DNA of 64,000 nt, from assembly GCA_024803745.1 (NCBI GenBank), contig JANJXV010000024.1, positions 18,299,927 to 18,363,926 on the forward strand, read 5' to 3'. Origin of the DNA: Megascapheus bottae. Its lineage: Eukaryota; Chordata; Mammalia; Rodentia; Geomyidae. This document shows, piece by piece, positions 35,067 to 50,000 of this stretch. Below the pieces are notes generated by a model. The model was not told where the DNA came from. It did not search any database and saw only the letters and a program-made list of their open reading frames with translations. Every line of letters starts with the position of its first letter. The stretch's first letter is position 1. A program made the translations under genes and the position numbers.

Positions 35067-38000
35067 CTGTGGTTAAAAAATGAGAGAGAGAAAGGAAAAA
35101 AAAAAACATTAGTTGCTAACTGACACAGAGAGAAAGCAACTTTCCTTATCACTGGCCAGGAATTAAAAGATAAAATGGAGACTTCTTGCTTGCTCATAGC
35201 AGTTTTCTTGGTAAATTGAGAGAAATGTGAGATGTGAATGCATATATGCTTGTTTGGCCTGGAATGTGTTTTCCAGAGTTGTCAAGGAGCAGCTAGACTT
35301 CTCTGTGTGATCTGATCTACAAACCTCTGATCATATTAGTTGCCTATTTCTGATAGGCAAAATCTTGGGGTTGGAATTATGCTTAGAAAACAAACACAGC
35401 AGACAGAAGAGTGGGAATACTATCCAGTTTTTGCTAAAAGGAAAGCTTCAGGAACTTTGAGGAGTCCCATCAGTTCTCAGTCTCTTCATTAGAAACATTT
35501 ATTTTTTTCCGAGCAACTAATTCTACCCTGGATCTCCCATCCGCTTATATATCTCCAGCAATCTATTTACATAGGAAGGACCAGATATACATACAATCCA
35601 TTTGAAACTTTGTCCCAGGGGACTCCCAGTCCTACGTCAAGTAAGCTGAAGGTACCAATGTAAGTCAAAATCAGGATAATTTACATAAAAGACTCCATCT
35701 TTATCCAGTTAACCATTGTTCATCTTTATTTTCCTACATGTGGAATGCAGCAGAAAATCTACTTTGCCTCCAAAGAGTATATGATCAGACTCACTAGGCT
35801 AGGAGATAAAAGTATATTTCTAATTATTCCTAAGCCTCATTGCCCATTCCATACACAGAAATGGCAGAATCTTGCTGGTTAAGTACAGGCTCTGGAGGCA
35901 GACAGAGTTCACATCCTCATCTCATCTGTAAGTAAATATGAGACTCCAGAAAAGTTAATAAATTTCATTGTGTCTCAGATTACTTAATGTCATTTTCCTC
36001 CCCTTCTCCCACACCTTTCCCAGTCGTAAGGATTGAAATTAGTGCCTCATGCTTGCTAAAGTAAGCACTCTACCACTTGAGCCACAGCCCTGGTTTTCAG
36101 ATTATTCACTTTTAAATGACTCTTTATACAGTACCACAGGTTAGGATAGCAACCGTAGCATTAATATCCAGATTAAGTGATCTATATGAGATCTACTACA
36201 AACAGAATACTGTAAAGCAGTTCATGCTTGACAAAGGTGTCCAGTTATCATTAGTGTGATTCTAGACCTGGAACAGAACATTTCTCTGCATAACTAAAAT
36301 TCTTTCAAATTTAAATCACCAAGACAGATGGACTAGTCATGAACTGAGGTACACAGCAGAAAAAGACAGATTATGCCAGCAGAGATAACCACATTGTTCA
36401 TTGATTCATAAGAACTGTATCCAACAATACCACAACGGCAATGGTGAGAGAAAATCTGATGGGATGCTGGCCAAGAATATTGGACATTTTCTATCTGAAA
36501 CTGAACACCAGGAAATTTCATATCTATATTCGAATTCTAAACTCCATTTCACACTAAGCAAAGTGGTAAAGTAGTATTTCTGTTCAGTTCATCTGTCCCA
36601 GCTAGCTTCCTTTTGTTTTTGGCTTGTCCTGGGGCTTGAACTCGGGGCCTGGGCACTGTCATTGGTCTTTTTCAAGATGAGAATTCTACCACTTGAGCCA
36701 CAGCATCATTTCTGACTTCTTCTGTACATGTGGTACCAAGGAATCAAACCTAGGGCTTTGTGCTTGCTAGGCAAGCATTCTACCACTAGGCCACACTCCC
36801 AGACACCCAGCTTCCTTTATATAGGATTTAAAGACATGCTGTGTGCAAATGAGCCAGCAGTTTTTAAAACCCTATTCATCCTATTAAAGGTGATGGTAGA
36901 ATTTCCAAGTTCAGTTGTATAATTGTAAGTATAAAAAGTATAATTGCAAATGTATAATTAACATAGTCAGTATCAAAACATTTAGCAATCCCTACTTTTT
37001 GGTTAACATTTTAAGTGACAGCTATATATGAGAAAGTAAATATCCTGATGGTAATGTATTCTAGATAGAATTATAAATTTGAATATAATGCCTGTTTCTC
37101 CTATCTCAATTTTCTTCTTTGCCTTCCTGAGGAATCCTCAGTAGCTTTTAGTCTCCTCAGCTTTCTAGTAAACTGGATATTGGCAGTATTTTCATGTTTG
37201 TTTTATCATGGCCCTATTGTCTATCTAGATTTAAAGGGGTACCAGAGTATTCAGATATTTGTATATATTTATTTCATAAAACTTGAAATTATTTTGAATA
37301 GTGTATACTATGTTAAGTAGCTAATGTAGGTTTTCCATCTCCATGAACACTGTGAAAATAGAAATCTCAAATTCTCCTTGGTAAGGATGAGAGCACACCT
37401 GCTTTAATTTGTTACCTGAGCTTGAGATTTCTTCTTTCATTAATGAACAATTTGCCAAATGCCAGGAGAGCAGACACTTGTCCATTCAGTTTGCATAATT
37501 GCAATCAATCTGTGCTTCCAACAGAATTGGCATTTTGCAAACACATTACAGATCTGAGGTCTACTCTGTTTAGTCTAAAGTAAAAAATGAGAACTCTACA
37601 GGAAAAAAAAAATCATTGCAATGCCATGCTTGTGTTTATAATGAGATCAGCTTGATTTCTCACATAACTAAGTTGTGGGATTTTTGCAAATAGAAAACAA
37701 TTGGGTCAGTGGGGTTGCTTCTGATCAAAATCACATTTTTTCCCTGACTTTAATGAACATTTTAGTGACAAAGGGAACATTTTCAGTGCTTGTGGTCTGA
37801 GAACTTACTAATGTTTGAATGTTAGAATGTACTAACTAAGCTTTTAACCTAGCCTATCTTTTGAATTAAAATAATGTAATGAAATCTAAGGTCTAGAAAG
37901 AATTTAGTTCATCCCTTTCATGTAGCAGGTAAAGAAACAACAAACAAAACATTTCCCTTTAATCCCAACCTTTGTGGCTGTGACTTACTTCTATTCCCCG

Positions 38001-41000
38001 TGCCCTTCTTGTTATTCTCCAGAGGTTTTGGTCTTCAAATCCACTCATTCATCCCCTAACCAACCCATGCTTCTGAGGCAGGGAAAACTAGGGAAAGTGA
38101 GGCAGGTAAGCAACTACCAGGAAATAAAAAACTCAAGCTTAAAGCAAATGAGGGAGATATTCATTCATCTATTTCCCTTAAGATTAAGGGACTAAAGTTA
38201 TTTAGGGGAAAATGAAGCAGGATAAATGGCCTGCTGAAGGTAATGTAGTAATATTGCTACTTGGAAACCAAGAAACACTATCTTTGCTTCAAAGAGAGAC
38301 AACAGGATATATTCTTTCCTGAGAGATACGTTTCTCACTACTAGAGTTAACATTTGTCTGGCAGGATGTATGCCTTCCATATGCAACCTACTACTCAAAA
38401 TATAGACAACAGTATGCCTTCCTTATCTCAAGGATAAGCATCTGTTTGATAGCAGGATGCACTCTTACCTGGAGGAAATGCTCAAAACATCCAGAAACCT
38501 AGAAACTGTAATAGCAGGAGTAATTAGAGAAATATAAAATACCTATCTTTGCAGAACTTCAAAGTCAGACCCCCTGCCTTTAGCCTATAAATACCCCTAA
38601 CTGCCATGGAGCTGTGTTCTTCTCTCTGTCTCTCCTTTAAAATAGCCACACTCCCTTAGAGTGTATCCATCTTTCTGTTTGCTTGACTGCAAGCCTGTTC
38701 ACATATTTACTCAGTAAAGCCCTGCAAGTTTCCTTACCATTGTGACTTGTCCAGAAATCATTATTCTGCAATGGAAATCAAGGACCCTAAGCAGAGACCC
38801 TACTTCTAGAGAGAAACTTCACAAACATTCACCTGTACCCGGTGACATTTCCATTCCTGCTTTCCTCTTCCATCCTCCAACCTTGACAGCATGTCTAGTA
38901 ATCTGACCTCATGGTTTAAGTGAGAAGCATTTCTCTTTACTTAGATAACTATTTCCCTTCCATTTTTGTGAAATTCTTATTATTTAAATGCTTTTCAGTG
39001 AGTGTAGTAAGGGTTTCCTTGTAATGTTTCCATGCATGTGTATTGTGTACTTTGGTTTAGTATTACAATTGCCACTAAAGCTTGGTCTGTGAGAGGTCAG
39101 ACACTTTACTACTGTTGTACCTTAGCCGCTAGCACACTGCCGTGTGCATATAAATGTGCAATGGAATAAATGTGAAGGATGACAAAAACATGTCTTGTTT
39201 ATCTTCTTCATGTAGGTTTCTTGATGCTTGTGTTTTAGGCTTATTTTTGTCTGTCTGGATGTCTTTTCTCCTATCTAAATTTTGCTAACCTAACACCTAC
39301 TTGTCCTTAAAGCCTTAGCTAAATTCTACCTCCTTAGAGTAAGCCATGGCAGAACTCTCAGATTAAACAAGTGCCATGACACTCCACTGTGACTCATGGC
39401 TTTTCTAAAATCAGACTTGAACTGTTAACCATGTCTCTTAATTTTTCCCTTAATGAGAAGAAATAGCATGTCTCTTGCATCTGTATCTTCAATGAGTGAC
39501 ACATGAAAGCGCTTATGAAATTTTTGTTGCATACAAATTGGATAAATAAAATTTTGGATGTGAAAGAAAGAGCACCAACTCATTAGTATAAACTTGTTAT
39601 ATACTTTAATCTCTTTTTAAAAACATACATTTTGGAAGCTGGGAGTTTGGTCTAGTGGTAGAGTGCTTGCCTATCATGCACTAAGAACCTGGTTCGATTC
39701 CTTAGTACCACATACATAGAAAAAAGCCAGAAATGGTGCTGTGGCTCAAGTGGTAAAACTCTGCCTTGAGAAAGTCCAAGGACAGTGCTCAGGCCCTGAA
39801 TTCAAGGCCCAGGACTGGCAAAAAAAAAAAACACCATAAATTTTTGGGGCTGGGAATATGGCCTAGTGGTAGAGTGCTTACCTAGTATGCAAGAATCCCT
39901 GAGTTCAATTTCTTAGCACCACATAAACAGAGAAAGCTGGACGTGGTACTGTGGCTCAGGTAGTAGAATGCTAGCCTTGAACACAGAGAAATTCAGGGAC
40001 AGTGCCAAGGCCCTGAGTTCAAGCCTCATGACCAACAGAAAACACATTCACACACACAAACCAATCAATATATGTACATATCATACACGTGCTTTTGTTT
40101 TGGTGTTTTATTTTGCTCTGCAATACTGCAGATTGGTTTAAGGGCATCATGCATGCTAGGCAAGTGCTTTAACTTTAAATCCATTTTTCCAGTTTTGTAT
40201 TTTTGTTAGATGTAAGTCATTACCACATTTGCTCACGCCGGCCTTAATCTCAGGCTCCTCCTACCTCTTCCTCCTAACTAGCTCAGATAAAGGCATGGTC
40301 AGGATTTTGTGTGTGTGTGTGTTCGGGGGGATTGTTTGATATTTTTTTTTATATACAGATTCCTAAACATTTTTTTTCTTGTTTGGAACAGAGGCCTGAA
40401 GTAATTCTGTAGGTAAAACTAATCCACGATTTTAGCCTTTCAAGGTTAGAGTGAGATGAATGTTTTCTGTGAGCATGAGGGTCAGAAATTGGCCTGGAGC
40501 ACTTGGTAAAGACAAGTGCTTTATAATAGAGTCCTGAAGCGGCTACTGGGCAAAGTATTAAGAACCAGCAGGATCCCAAGCCCGATGTGAAACAGCAGGT
40601 ACCTTATTTCATGCTGAACAAAGCCAAGTCAAATGACACACATTAAATAACACCCTAGGTTATGTGTCACTAAGCCCCACCTGGGTTGAAGTTGTACAGA
40701 GGACAGGAAATCAAGTGGGAAATGACGCACTGTCAAAATGGAAGAGCAAAGGGTGCCTGGCTGAGAGTGACATACTTTGTTCCTGCCTTTGAGGACTTCA
40801 CTGCATCGAAATCAAACAACAATCTTATTGTAGATTGACTATGTAGGTTTGCGACCTTCAGCCAGATTTTGAGTAGATGGGGATATTTCTCCTAATCCTT
40901 GGGATTCAGGCAAGGCAGAAGACAGTATTGTACAAAATCATTGTACTGCTGGGGCTCACATCTGTAATCTTAGCTACTCAGAATGCTGAGGTTTACGGAT

Positions 41001-44000
41001 CATGGTTCAACGCTAGCATGAGCAGGAAAGTTTATGAAACTCTTATCTTTTAACTACCAAAATCTGAGAGTAGAGATGTAGCTCTTGTGCTAGTTTTGAG
41101 CAAAAAAAGCTCAGAGACAGTGCTAAAGCCCTCAGTTCAAGCTCCAGGACTGGCACACATGCATGCACAAGTACTTTGTATACATACACACACAAACCTT
41201 TGTACTGCTTTGTACTGCTTAAATAGAAGCAGCTTGTTTTAAGATATACTTGAAAGTCTCTACGTAGTTCTGAGGCTTTTCTTAGAAATAAATTCTGCAA
41301 GGCTTCAGATTCTTCCTATTGCTATGAATCAAGGGATGTGAAGTCTCATCTCTGCCACATTTTCTAAAAGAATTCAAACTACTGACAGGAAACAAGCATG
41401 AGGAGGAATTAATATAATTTTGAGCCACTTTCTTTTTCACTCTGAATAGAAAACTAAAGATGAATGGGCAAGAAGGAAAGGAGGGGCAAAGCAGCCATTT
41501 GGCTCCATGAGGAAGTTTGGTCAGGATCAAGCTGACAGTCAAGTCCAGCTTAGAGCATTAATTCTGATGCATGGCTACCACTGACTAGCTCGTGATGTGG
41601 AGAAAATCTCTCATTCTGGTTTTTTTCCCCCCATCAACCAGTAACAATAAACCTAGACCTTTCTTAGAAGAACATTGAAGGTTTAATGGGATATTATGAC
41701 CTATGAGACATTTTTACCAATGTCTCCAAAACATTCATTTATACAGGGAGCAAATAGACACTCCGCTTCCTTTATGTGACAGATACCAATATCTAAGTAC
41801 TTGGATAGAATGGTGCACCCAACAGGATTCTATCCTCAAAGAGTTGATATTACAAGTTTCCAAGACTAATCTGTATATGTCATTTAAAATTGTTCATATA
41901 TTTATATTAAAGATCAAAGATAGTTGGCTGCTATTTTATGATCTGAAATGAGAATGAGTTGCTAGGGAGAAATAAAAGTTTATTTACAATATAGGCTGAG
42001 TGAGAAAGTTTAAAGGAGAATTTCTCCAAGGTTATTTAATTCTTTTAAAAAATTATTTTTCTGGTTTTAATTGTACTATATATATGCTCACATATAACCA
42101 AAAATGTACACATACATGAACAGAAATTTCCCGCAATTCCCAAATTAAGCCACAACATGTTTAATGGTAGGTTCTATTTATATTTTCTTCTATGACTTTA
42201 ATTAGAAATATATTGACAAAATTGCATCAATTTTTCATGCCATTACATTTACTTTGAAAAATGACTGAATAGTATTCTTTTGTCATTTTATCCCCTAATA
42301 TTTGTAATCTTTCCTCTCCCCCCTTTTATTTTGCTAGTCCTAGGGCTTGAACACTGGCCTGGGCACTGTCCTTGGGCTTTCTCAAAGCTGGTACTCTCCC
42401 ACTTGAGCCACAGTACCACTTCCAGATTTTACTATTTATGTGGTACCGAGGAATTGAACCCGGGGTTCATGCATGCTAGGCAAGCACTCTACCATTAGGC
42501 CAAACTCCCAGTCCTGTAATCTTTCCTTTTGTGTATGTTATCTGAATTATTCCCAAATGTTGTTACTATAAATAATGATGTAATGGTATGGATTTTTTTC
42601 CTTGCAAAAAAAAAAACTGTATGTTTAAATTTTGCCTCACTGTAGACGGTTAAAAGAAGATTTACTGGTTCAAAGAATGGAACATGTTTAAAGCTCTAGA
42701 TAGGAACGGGCAACTTTATTTATTGAAAGGAAGTTCTAATCTAAATTCTTATCAGCAATGTATGTGAAATCCTAGCCCAGTGAACTGGCTCTCAAAAAGC
42801 AAATCATCAAACAGCCTGTGTCATCTATTTTCCATTTATTCACATTCCTTTAAGAATAGGATTGTCATCTAAGTTGGCACAAATAAACATCTTGTCCGAT
42901 TTTTGATACTGAGAAAATCTGGGTGAAATGTAGTTAGAAGCTGGTCTTGAGAATGACATCAATATTAAAGTTTATTTTGAAGACTTTTTAGAGGGATGCT
43001 TTAGCAAAGACTAGAAGAGTTGAGAATTTCGGGAACGAACTCTGTCTCTGTGTCTGTCTATCAGGGTCTGTCCATCTCTAGCTCTCTTTCTCTGTTTTTC
43101 TCTGTCTCTCTTATTTCTTTAGCAAAAGATCTTGCTTAGGTTCTGTGTGCTGTGCATACAGAAAACTGACAGGAAAATTAAAGCAATAATGTGACTGAAG
43201 GAAGCCTGATTTTAAATGAGTCAGCTTTTGTCCCTGATGTTAAGTGGTGTTGGGTCATTAAATCAATGGAAATATTGATTAGAGAAGAAATGAGTTTGCT
43301 CCTGAGAGGTAAACATTTATTTCTTGAGAAACATAATACACTCGGAAATGGGCACTGTAGATTTAGAGGCTACAGAAGTCCATAGGCAAAGACATTAGGG
43401 TCACTTTCCTTAGACCACTTACAAGTTCACCTGTGGAAGGCTGGTTCAGTGAATCACAGCAACTCACTGTGCACCAAGGTCACACAGTCTGCCCTGGAAC
43501 CTAGAGAGCACCAAGAAAGACCCTTTTGATGATTGGTGAACTTACTTAAAGTAGCTCATTTTGTGCGGAAGACATAGCCACCTATTCACCTAGAAATACC
43601 TAATCCCTTGCAGTGCCTCAGCTCTGCTTCAGCACCGATAATATAGCTTGTGAGGTAATACGGATGCACAACCATTGAGTTGTGTATCCACTTAGAACCT
43701 GGAATGAGTTGGCCAGAATTGCGAACCCAGAGCTACTCATCATATTTCCAAATGTTTCTATGTAAACTGGAGTCAAAAATATACATTCAAACATATACAA
43801 ACATATAGGTTTCCACATAAAAGGTATATCCATACATATCTACATATATATGTATATGTACACAAAATTTGGAACAATACCTGCTAAAACATCACCAAAC
43901 GAAATGAGCTCTAAGAAATGGAAACAAGAGGTTTATCTTTGTGATTATTGTTCTGTTCTTTCCTTTTCTCTCTCTCTTTCTCTCTCTTTCTTTCTTTCTT

Positions 44001-47000
44001 TTTGTGGTTCATGGGGTTTGAACTCAGCCTGGGCCCTATCCCTGAGCTCTTCATCTCAAGTCTACCACATAACCCTTGAGCCAAGCCCTGCTTTCCATTT
44101 TCTAGAGGTTAATTGGAGATAAAGAGTCTCAGGTCCTTTTGTGTCCAGGCTGGCTATGAACCTTGATCCTCAGATTTCAACATCCTGAGTAGGCATGAGC
44201 CACTGTGCCAGCTCTTATTGTTCTTAGTGTACTATGAGAAGTTATTCCTCTTCTCTTTTTTTTTTACACTCATGGTTAATCTCATGTGGTTACTGTATCT
44301 GACTGTTAACCTGGTATACTGTATAAACACTTATTTGTTTATTTGAAATACAGAAGAGAAGGGGAAAACAAGATGATTGGGAGGGGGAAAGGGGAACAAA
44401 AATATAAGAAGCAGTATCAAGATTGGAGAAGTAATGTACCCACTACCTGATAAATGTAACTATAACCCCTCCATACATTATCCTGACCATAAAATATGAT
44501 ACAAAAAATCAAAAGAATCATGTTTTCAAAAGTATACTAATTGTATTAGTCACACAAATAGCTCATTCAAATATGTGTGTAATCGTTTCTGCTTTGATTT
44601 CCTGTGCGGTGGTAGCACTTGCTCCATGTAATGGAGAGTATTATGGGAAATGTGAAGCACACTCATGTACGCTTGTACACAGGATCCCTCCATGCTATCC
44701 ACCACATACCATCTCCTCCTTCATACAGGTCCTTTTCTTCACTGTCTGTCTGCCTTTTGGCACATGAACTCTGTTTCATGACAGTAGCATTCACTTGTGA
44801 TCAGCACTCCACGCTCCACATTTGCTTTCTATCAAGTATAAGTGAGTAGAGGTAGAGGCAACTCGGCTTCTTTCTACTAAACACATCTGAACTAGGCATC
44901 TCTAATCTCTGAACGTATCTGCATACTTGATGAGCCTCCATTTTGCTCTTAACCTTTGGGGGATGGCTCATCTCCTGGCTACATCTTCTTATAGGCAAAA
45001 GTTCAGCTCTGAGCATGCTAGTGAATTACATGGATGTGAATATATAGGCTTAATGGAAGAATAAGAAATTATTCTATAAGCCAGTAAAGTGCATTTAAAC
45101 ATGTCAGTTATTATTCAAAGCAACTGAGATATATGTCAGTATATGGATGTTAGTAATAAATAATGGTAATAACTATGATAATATTAAACAATAGCACTAA
45201 TACAACGTAAGTAATGGTACTATGAACCACAGTATATACAAAGTGTAATATAAAGTCAAGTTAGTGTTCTGGAATCCTGTGATTGTTCTATAAAAATTTT
45301 TGCTCCTCTCTCTCCATTTCTCTTCTTTAGAGCAAGCAACTGAGATTCTCCTTCTAAACTACAATGGGGAGTGGGCAAAACATAGGTGTGTTGAGGTAAT
45401 TGCCTGATCTGAACACTGACACAGAATACATTGACAGTAACCTTATATGTTAGCTACATGTATTCTTACACTAACACATACACACACACATGTGTACACA
45501 TGCAGTCACAGATGAAAAGTTAATACTTGGCTTTTCTTTCCTCAGCATAAGCCTCTCCCCTTTCTCTTTTTGTGGACCCCTCTAAACACCATGTGCTTGT
45601 TGATTCACCTCCCCAAGACAGCAGATTCACTGTTTCACTAAAAAATATGCTGCTCTTTCACTGACACTCTCCTGTCTTGACAGGGAGGTACGTGGGTCCT
45701 ACATCTCCAGCTCCAGCAAGACCTCATCCTGCAGAACTGTACCCCTCCCTGCATTCTTTATGAATTTTTAACAGCAACCTTCATGGCAGCTGAACTGATT
45801 ACTCTCTTGTGTCCGCGTGTAGATCTGTGAAGAATGTTTTTCTATTTCATGTAGAGTGAAAACAATTTTCTGTGAAGTCGTTAACTTAGTAAATATCTCT
45901 GGGCTTTGCCCCCACTAGATGCCTGAGCAGCAGAATATCAGGGGGAATAAATGTACCTGCTTCTTGTCCTTTTGGTGAGCTCATGTATGAATATTGTTTA
46001 TTCTTCTAGAAAAAGTCTTTGTTTTTCTTTTGACTTGTCTCTGTGCCCTGAGTGCCAGCCAGCCTGCCCTGATTTCCCTGTGGGCTCCCAGAGGCAGCCC
46101 TGAGTGGAGTCTTGGGGATATGGCAGGTACCCGCACCCACAGCCCTGGTTTCCAGGACAGCAAGACCTGAGATCTAAGTGAGTCTCAGAAAAGGTAATCA
46201 TGGATCCATAAGGGACCAGCCGGGAAGCCCACAGAGCCATGGAATGCTCTATATCACTCTTTATTACTTCAATAAATGCATCCCCTTATAAAACACTCCA
46301 GTTTGAAAACTATAGGATTAAGACAAACATTGGCCAAGAGTTACCTGGATTCAATCATAAATGACTCTAAACGTGCATATATGGATAGATTTTTTTTTTT
46401 GCCTGGGGCTTGAGCTATGGGCCTGAGCACTAGCCTTGGTCTTTCTCCCAGCTAGAGCTCTACCACTGGAACCACAGCACCATTTCCAGCTTTTTCTATG
46501 TATGTGGTACTGAAGAATTGAACATGTATCTTCATGAATGCTAAGCAAGCACTCTACCACTAGGCCAAACTCCTATGTTTTATCTGTGAACTACAAACAC
46601 AAATGATGGGTACTCTTCTAGGAGTGTTCAGTATGGGAAACACTAGAATAGCAGAAAAGTATTCTGAAAATTGACCATCCTCACTTGAAATTTGTATCTG
46701 GGCATTCACTGCCTGGTAGCCTTGGAAAAGGTGTAACCTAGCATCCTAGACAGCAAAATGAGAATCAGAGTCTTTGGTGCCACAATGATGATTGTGGATG
46801 ACAAGGTACACTGAGAACTTAGCATCATGTCTGTCATATCATAAATATCCAATGAACAGAAAATACCTTAAAGATGCTTAATAAATGGCAATAGCTGTAT
46901 GAGACATCAGAAGAAACCCTCAATTAGGAGAAAGAAAAGCAAAAGCTTCAGGGGTGTAAGAAATCAGGTTCCTCAACCCAATTGGTAATTAGTGTGAACA

Positions 47001-50000
47001 TTGCTCTATTATATTTCTTTCCTTAATACTCATTATTATATAGCTGTTGTCTGTGTGCACAGCTAATGAGCCTCTGTGTGTGGAATTTACCCAGGGAAAT
47101 GAACAGAGACAACATAAAGCAAAGCCTCTAGTATTTACTTTTTCCAGTTCTCACATCTGTCCTAGAAATGGGCATGGCACACCAATGGTCCCTTCTAGTG
47201 CTTCCTGGGTTTTTCAGTGATTTTTGAGAGCTAAGATGAATATGGTACATGCACATGTGCCAGACCAAAGCAATGTAGCTACATGCATGATTCATTCATT
47301 TGTCTAGGTTAGTACATTTGGTGGAGTGTCTTCATGGATGAAGGCTTAGTTCCCACATTTAGGGAGAGAAACAGGCCCTCGTGATCATTAGAGTGTCAAC
47401 CAACCCCTCTTGATTCAACTCATCAGTGACCACTCAGTTTTCTTTGTCAAAATGAGGAAAGGTTTACCACTCATCTCACTTTCTAGTTCTAGAGAAGAAA
47501 TAATAAAGCTTAATCTTGGCTTCAGGACCTTTGAACTTTGCCTAGCTTCACTCACAGCACATATATAATTAGCTTCTTCTCTGTCTTCCAGATCATTTTT
47601 TTAAATTACCTTCTCAGAGCAATATTTGCTGGTTCTTCTCCTTAATGCACTGTATCACACTAGCTCTTAATTCAGGTTACTATAAACTGTCATTTATTCT
47701 AACATGTATTCATCATTTTAATTATCATTACTTGCCCTTATCGTCACTATTGACCCACAATCACCAGAATTCCCAGCTACCAGGGAAGGACATTCGTTTG
47801 TCTATTACTGGTAGTACTTACCATATGTGTGCTCCAATGTCAACATTTAATGGATTTTATAAACACCTGGGTGAATTAGGAATGATGCCAAAAGAATCTG
47901 CGCTTCTCTTCTAGAGCATTTATTGCTCTGTATGCTACATCCATACAAGTCTCTCTGCTTCTGTGAAGTCTGCCAAGATCATTAATTTATCCTTCATGCT
48001 ACTTCTGCCATATAGCACTAACTAAATGTGCTAAATGAGTGATGCAGGCTTTACAGAATAAGAAAGTATAAATAATAGAAGTAGGAGTACCATTGTAGGT
48101 TGTGAGGGCTATAAGGAAATAGCAATGAATGCCTAAGAGATCATGACCAATGTAGGCAGCTGTTAAAGTGTAGAAGTTTGCTGAGGCAAAGGTCTGGAGC
48201 TAAGATCTGGTTAGGGTCCAGTGAGGATGGGTCATGTGCAGGTTTTCCCACTAAAGCATTCAGAGAGGTCTGAAATTCATTTTCCTGGTACTAAGACATT
48301 TGATACCTGTATTAAGTAGATAGAGGGGAAGGAGTAATATAGAAGGTAGTAGATTCAGAAAATGATTGCCTTGCATTTAAGTCCTGAGACCTCTATTTAT
48401 TAGCTGCAAAAGTTTAGGCCACGAGTCTTACTTTTCCAAATCCCCACTTTCCTCATCTGTAAGTTGAGGACAGTAGTAAATATTTTAGTCTTGAGACGTT
48501 CCATGATACCTCGTGTGAGAAATGTACTAACCCCAAAACAATCATAACTCTCAGTAACTAGCTGTGGTTACTACTATTATTATTCTCATTCTTTCACTGT
48601 CTAAAGAAATGCTCATGAAGTTCATTTGGAAAAAGAAATCTAAATGGTCCTAAAAGTGCTGCACACTTATCAAACACTAGTCCTTTCTCCCAGCAATTAT
48701 GCTATGAGGTGTCCACTGTCAACTCAAGTTGACAAAAGCTCATTCTGATGCAAAAGGTACAGAATTAGAGGTACACCATGTGGCCGGGCTCATCCTCAAG
48801 AGAATTTGAGAAATGTCAGGGAACTTCTTTTATTTGTGAAAGAATTTACAGAAGGATTGTTGACATGGAGACACAATTCAAAAGGCTGGGACTATCCCTT
48901 TGCTAACACCCTTTTTCCATTTGACAGCCAATCACCAAAAGCTGTGTCCTGCACAGGAAAGAAGATGGAAGTATGAGACCTATGAGAAGGCCACTCCACT
49001 GCCCAAAAGGGAATGATGAAACTTCCAGTAGCTGGGAAGAAATAAAAAAGAACTGAGGCTTTCCTGTGCTGGTTAGTTTATAGTAGTAGAATGTGAATGG
49101 TGAGAGAAGGAAGAGATCACCGTTCCGCTCCATGAGACACCTGCAACACAGACACCCACCCACGTCCTCTCACCTCTGCCTGTCCCAGAATGTGGGTCGG
49201 CCAGACAAACTCAAAGGCCAAGGAATATTCTAATGTTTACCAGAGCCAAAGCAACCATACAGTACCTCTTCCATGTGCCTTACATTTACAAAGTAGAAAC
49301 CAATGGCTACCTTGTGAACAATCATTCAAAGTTTTACAAATACTCCAAATAAGAATTGGAGTGCCACATCTGTAGCCCAGAGGGAGTGTTCACTGGAGCC
49401 TCTCACACAAACCCCAACCTCAGATCCAGCTTTGCTATGGAACAGGCTCACCAGGGGTGGCCAGTACCTGCTCATGGATGGATAGGGATGACTGTGGGCA
49501 CAAGGCTCCCCACAGAAGCCCTGTTTGACCTTACCATCTTCTAATCCCATCATGTGCTGATTCTCAGCCCTGTGGAAGACAGACCACACCCTCAGGCCAA
49601 CTTACTCATCCCCATAAGAGTTCTCTGCTCTGATGTTTTCTATAGAGCTGTCAGCATAGACTAGCCTTTCTAACTTTCTTTCTTGTTTACTGATCAATGA
49701 ACCAGCCCCATGGGGAATAAAATTCTGGTGGCTCCCAAAGGCAAGAGCACTAATTTTGTGTTAGAAGAGTCTGGATAACGAGACAGACATTTCCCAGACT
49801 TTCCTGCAGCAGGCCTTTCTGTGTGACCTACTTCCTACCAGGCAGACATATTTCAATGAAACAAGTGAAAACACACCATGGGGCCAGATTTAGAGAGAAT
49901 GGTGATTCAGACAAGAAAGGAGGTAGCCGCTTCTGATTTGCAGGAACAATGTAGCGTGTCCAGGGTTTGATTCTTTGCATTGTATGTGCCGAAGAGTAGG

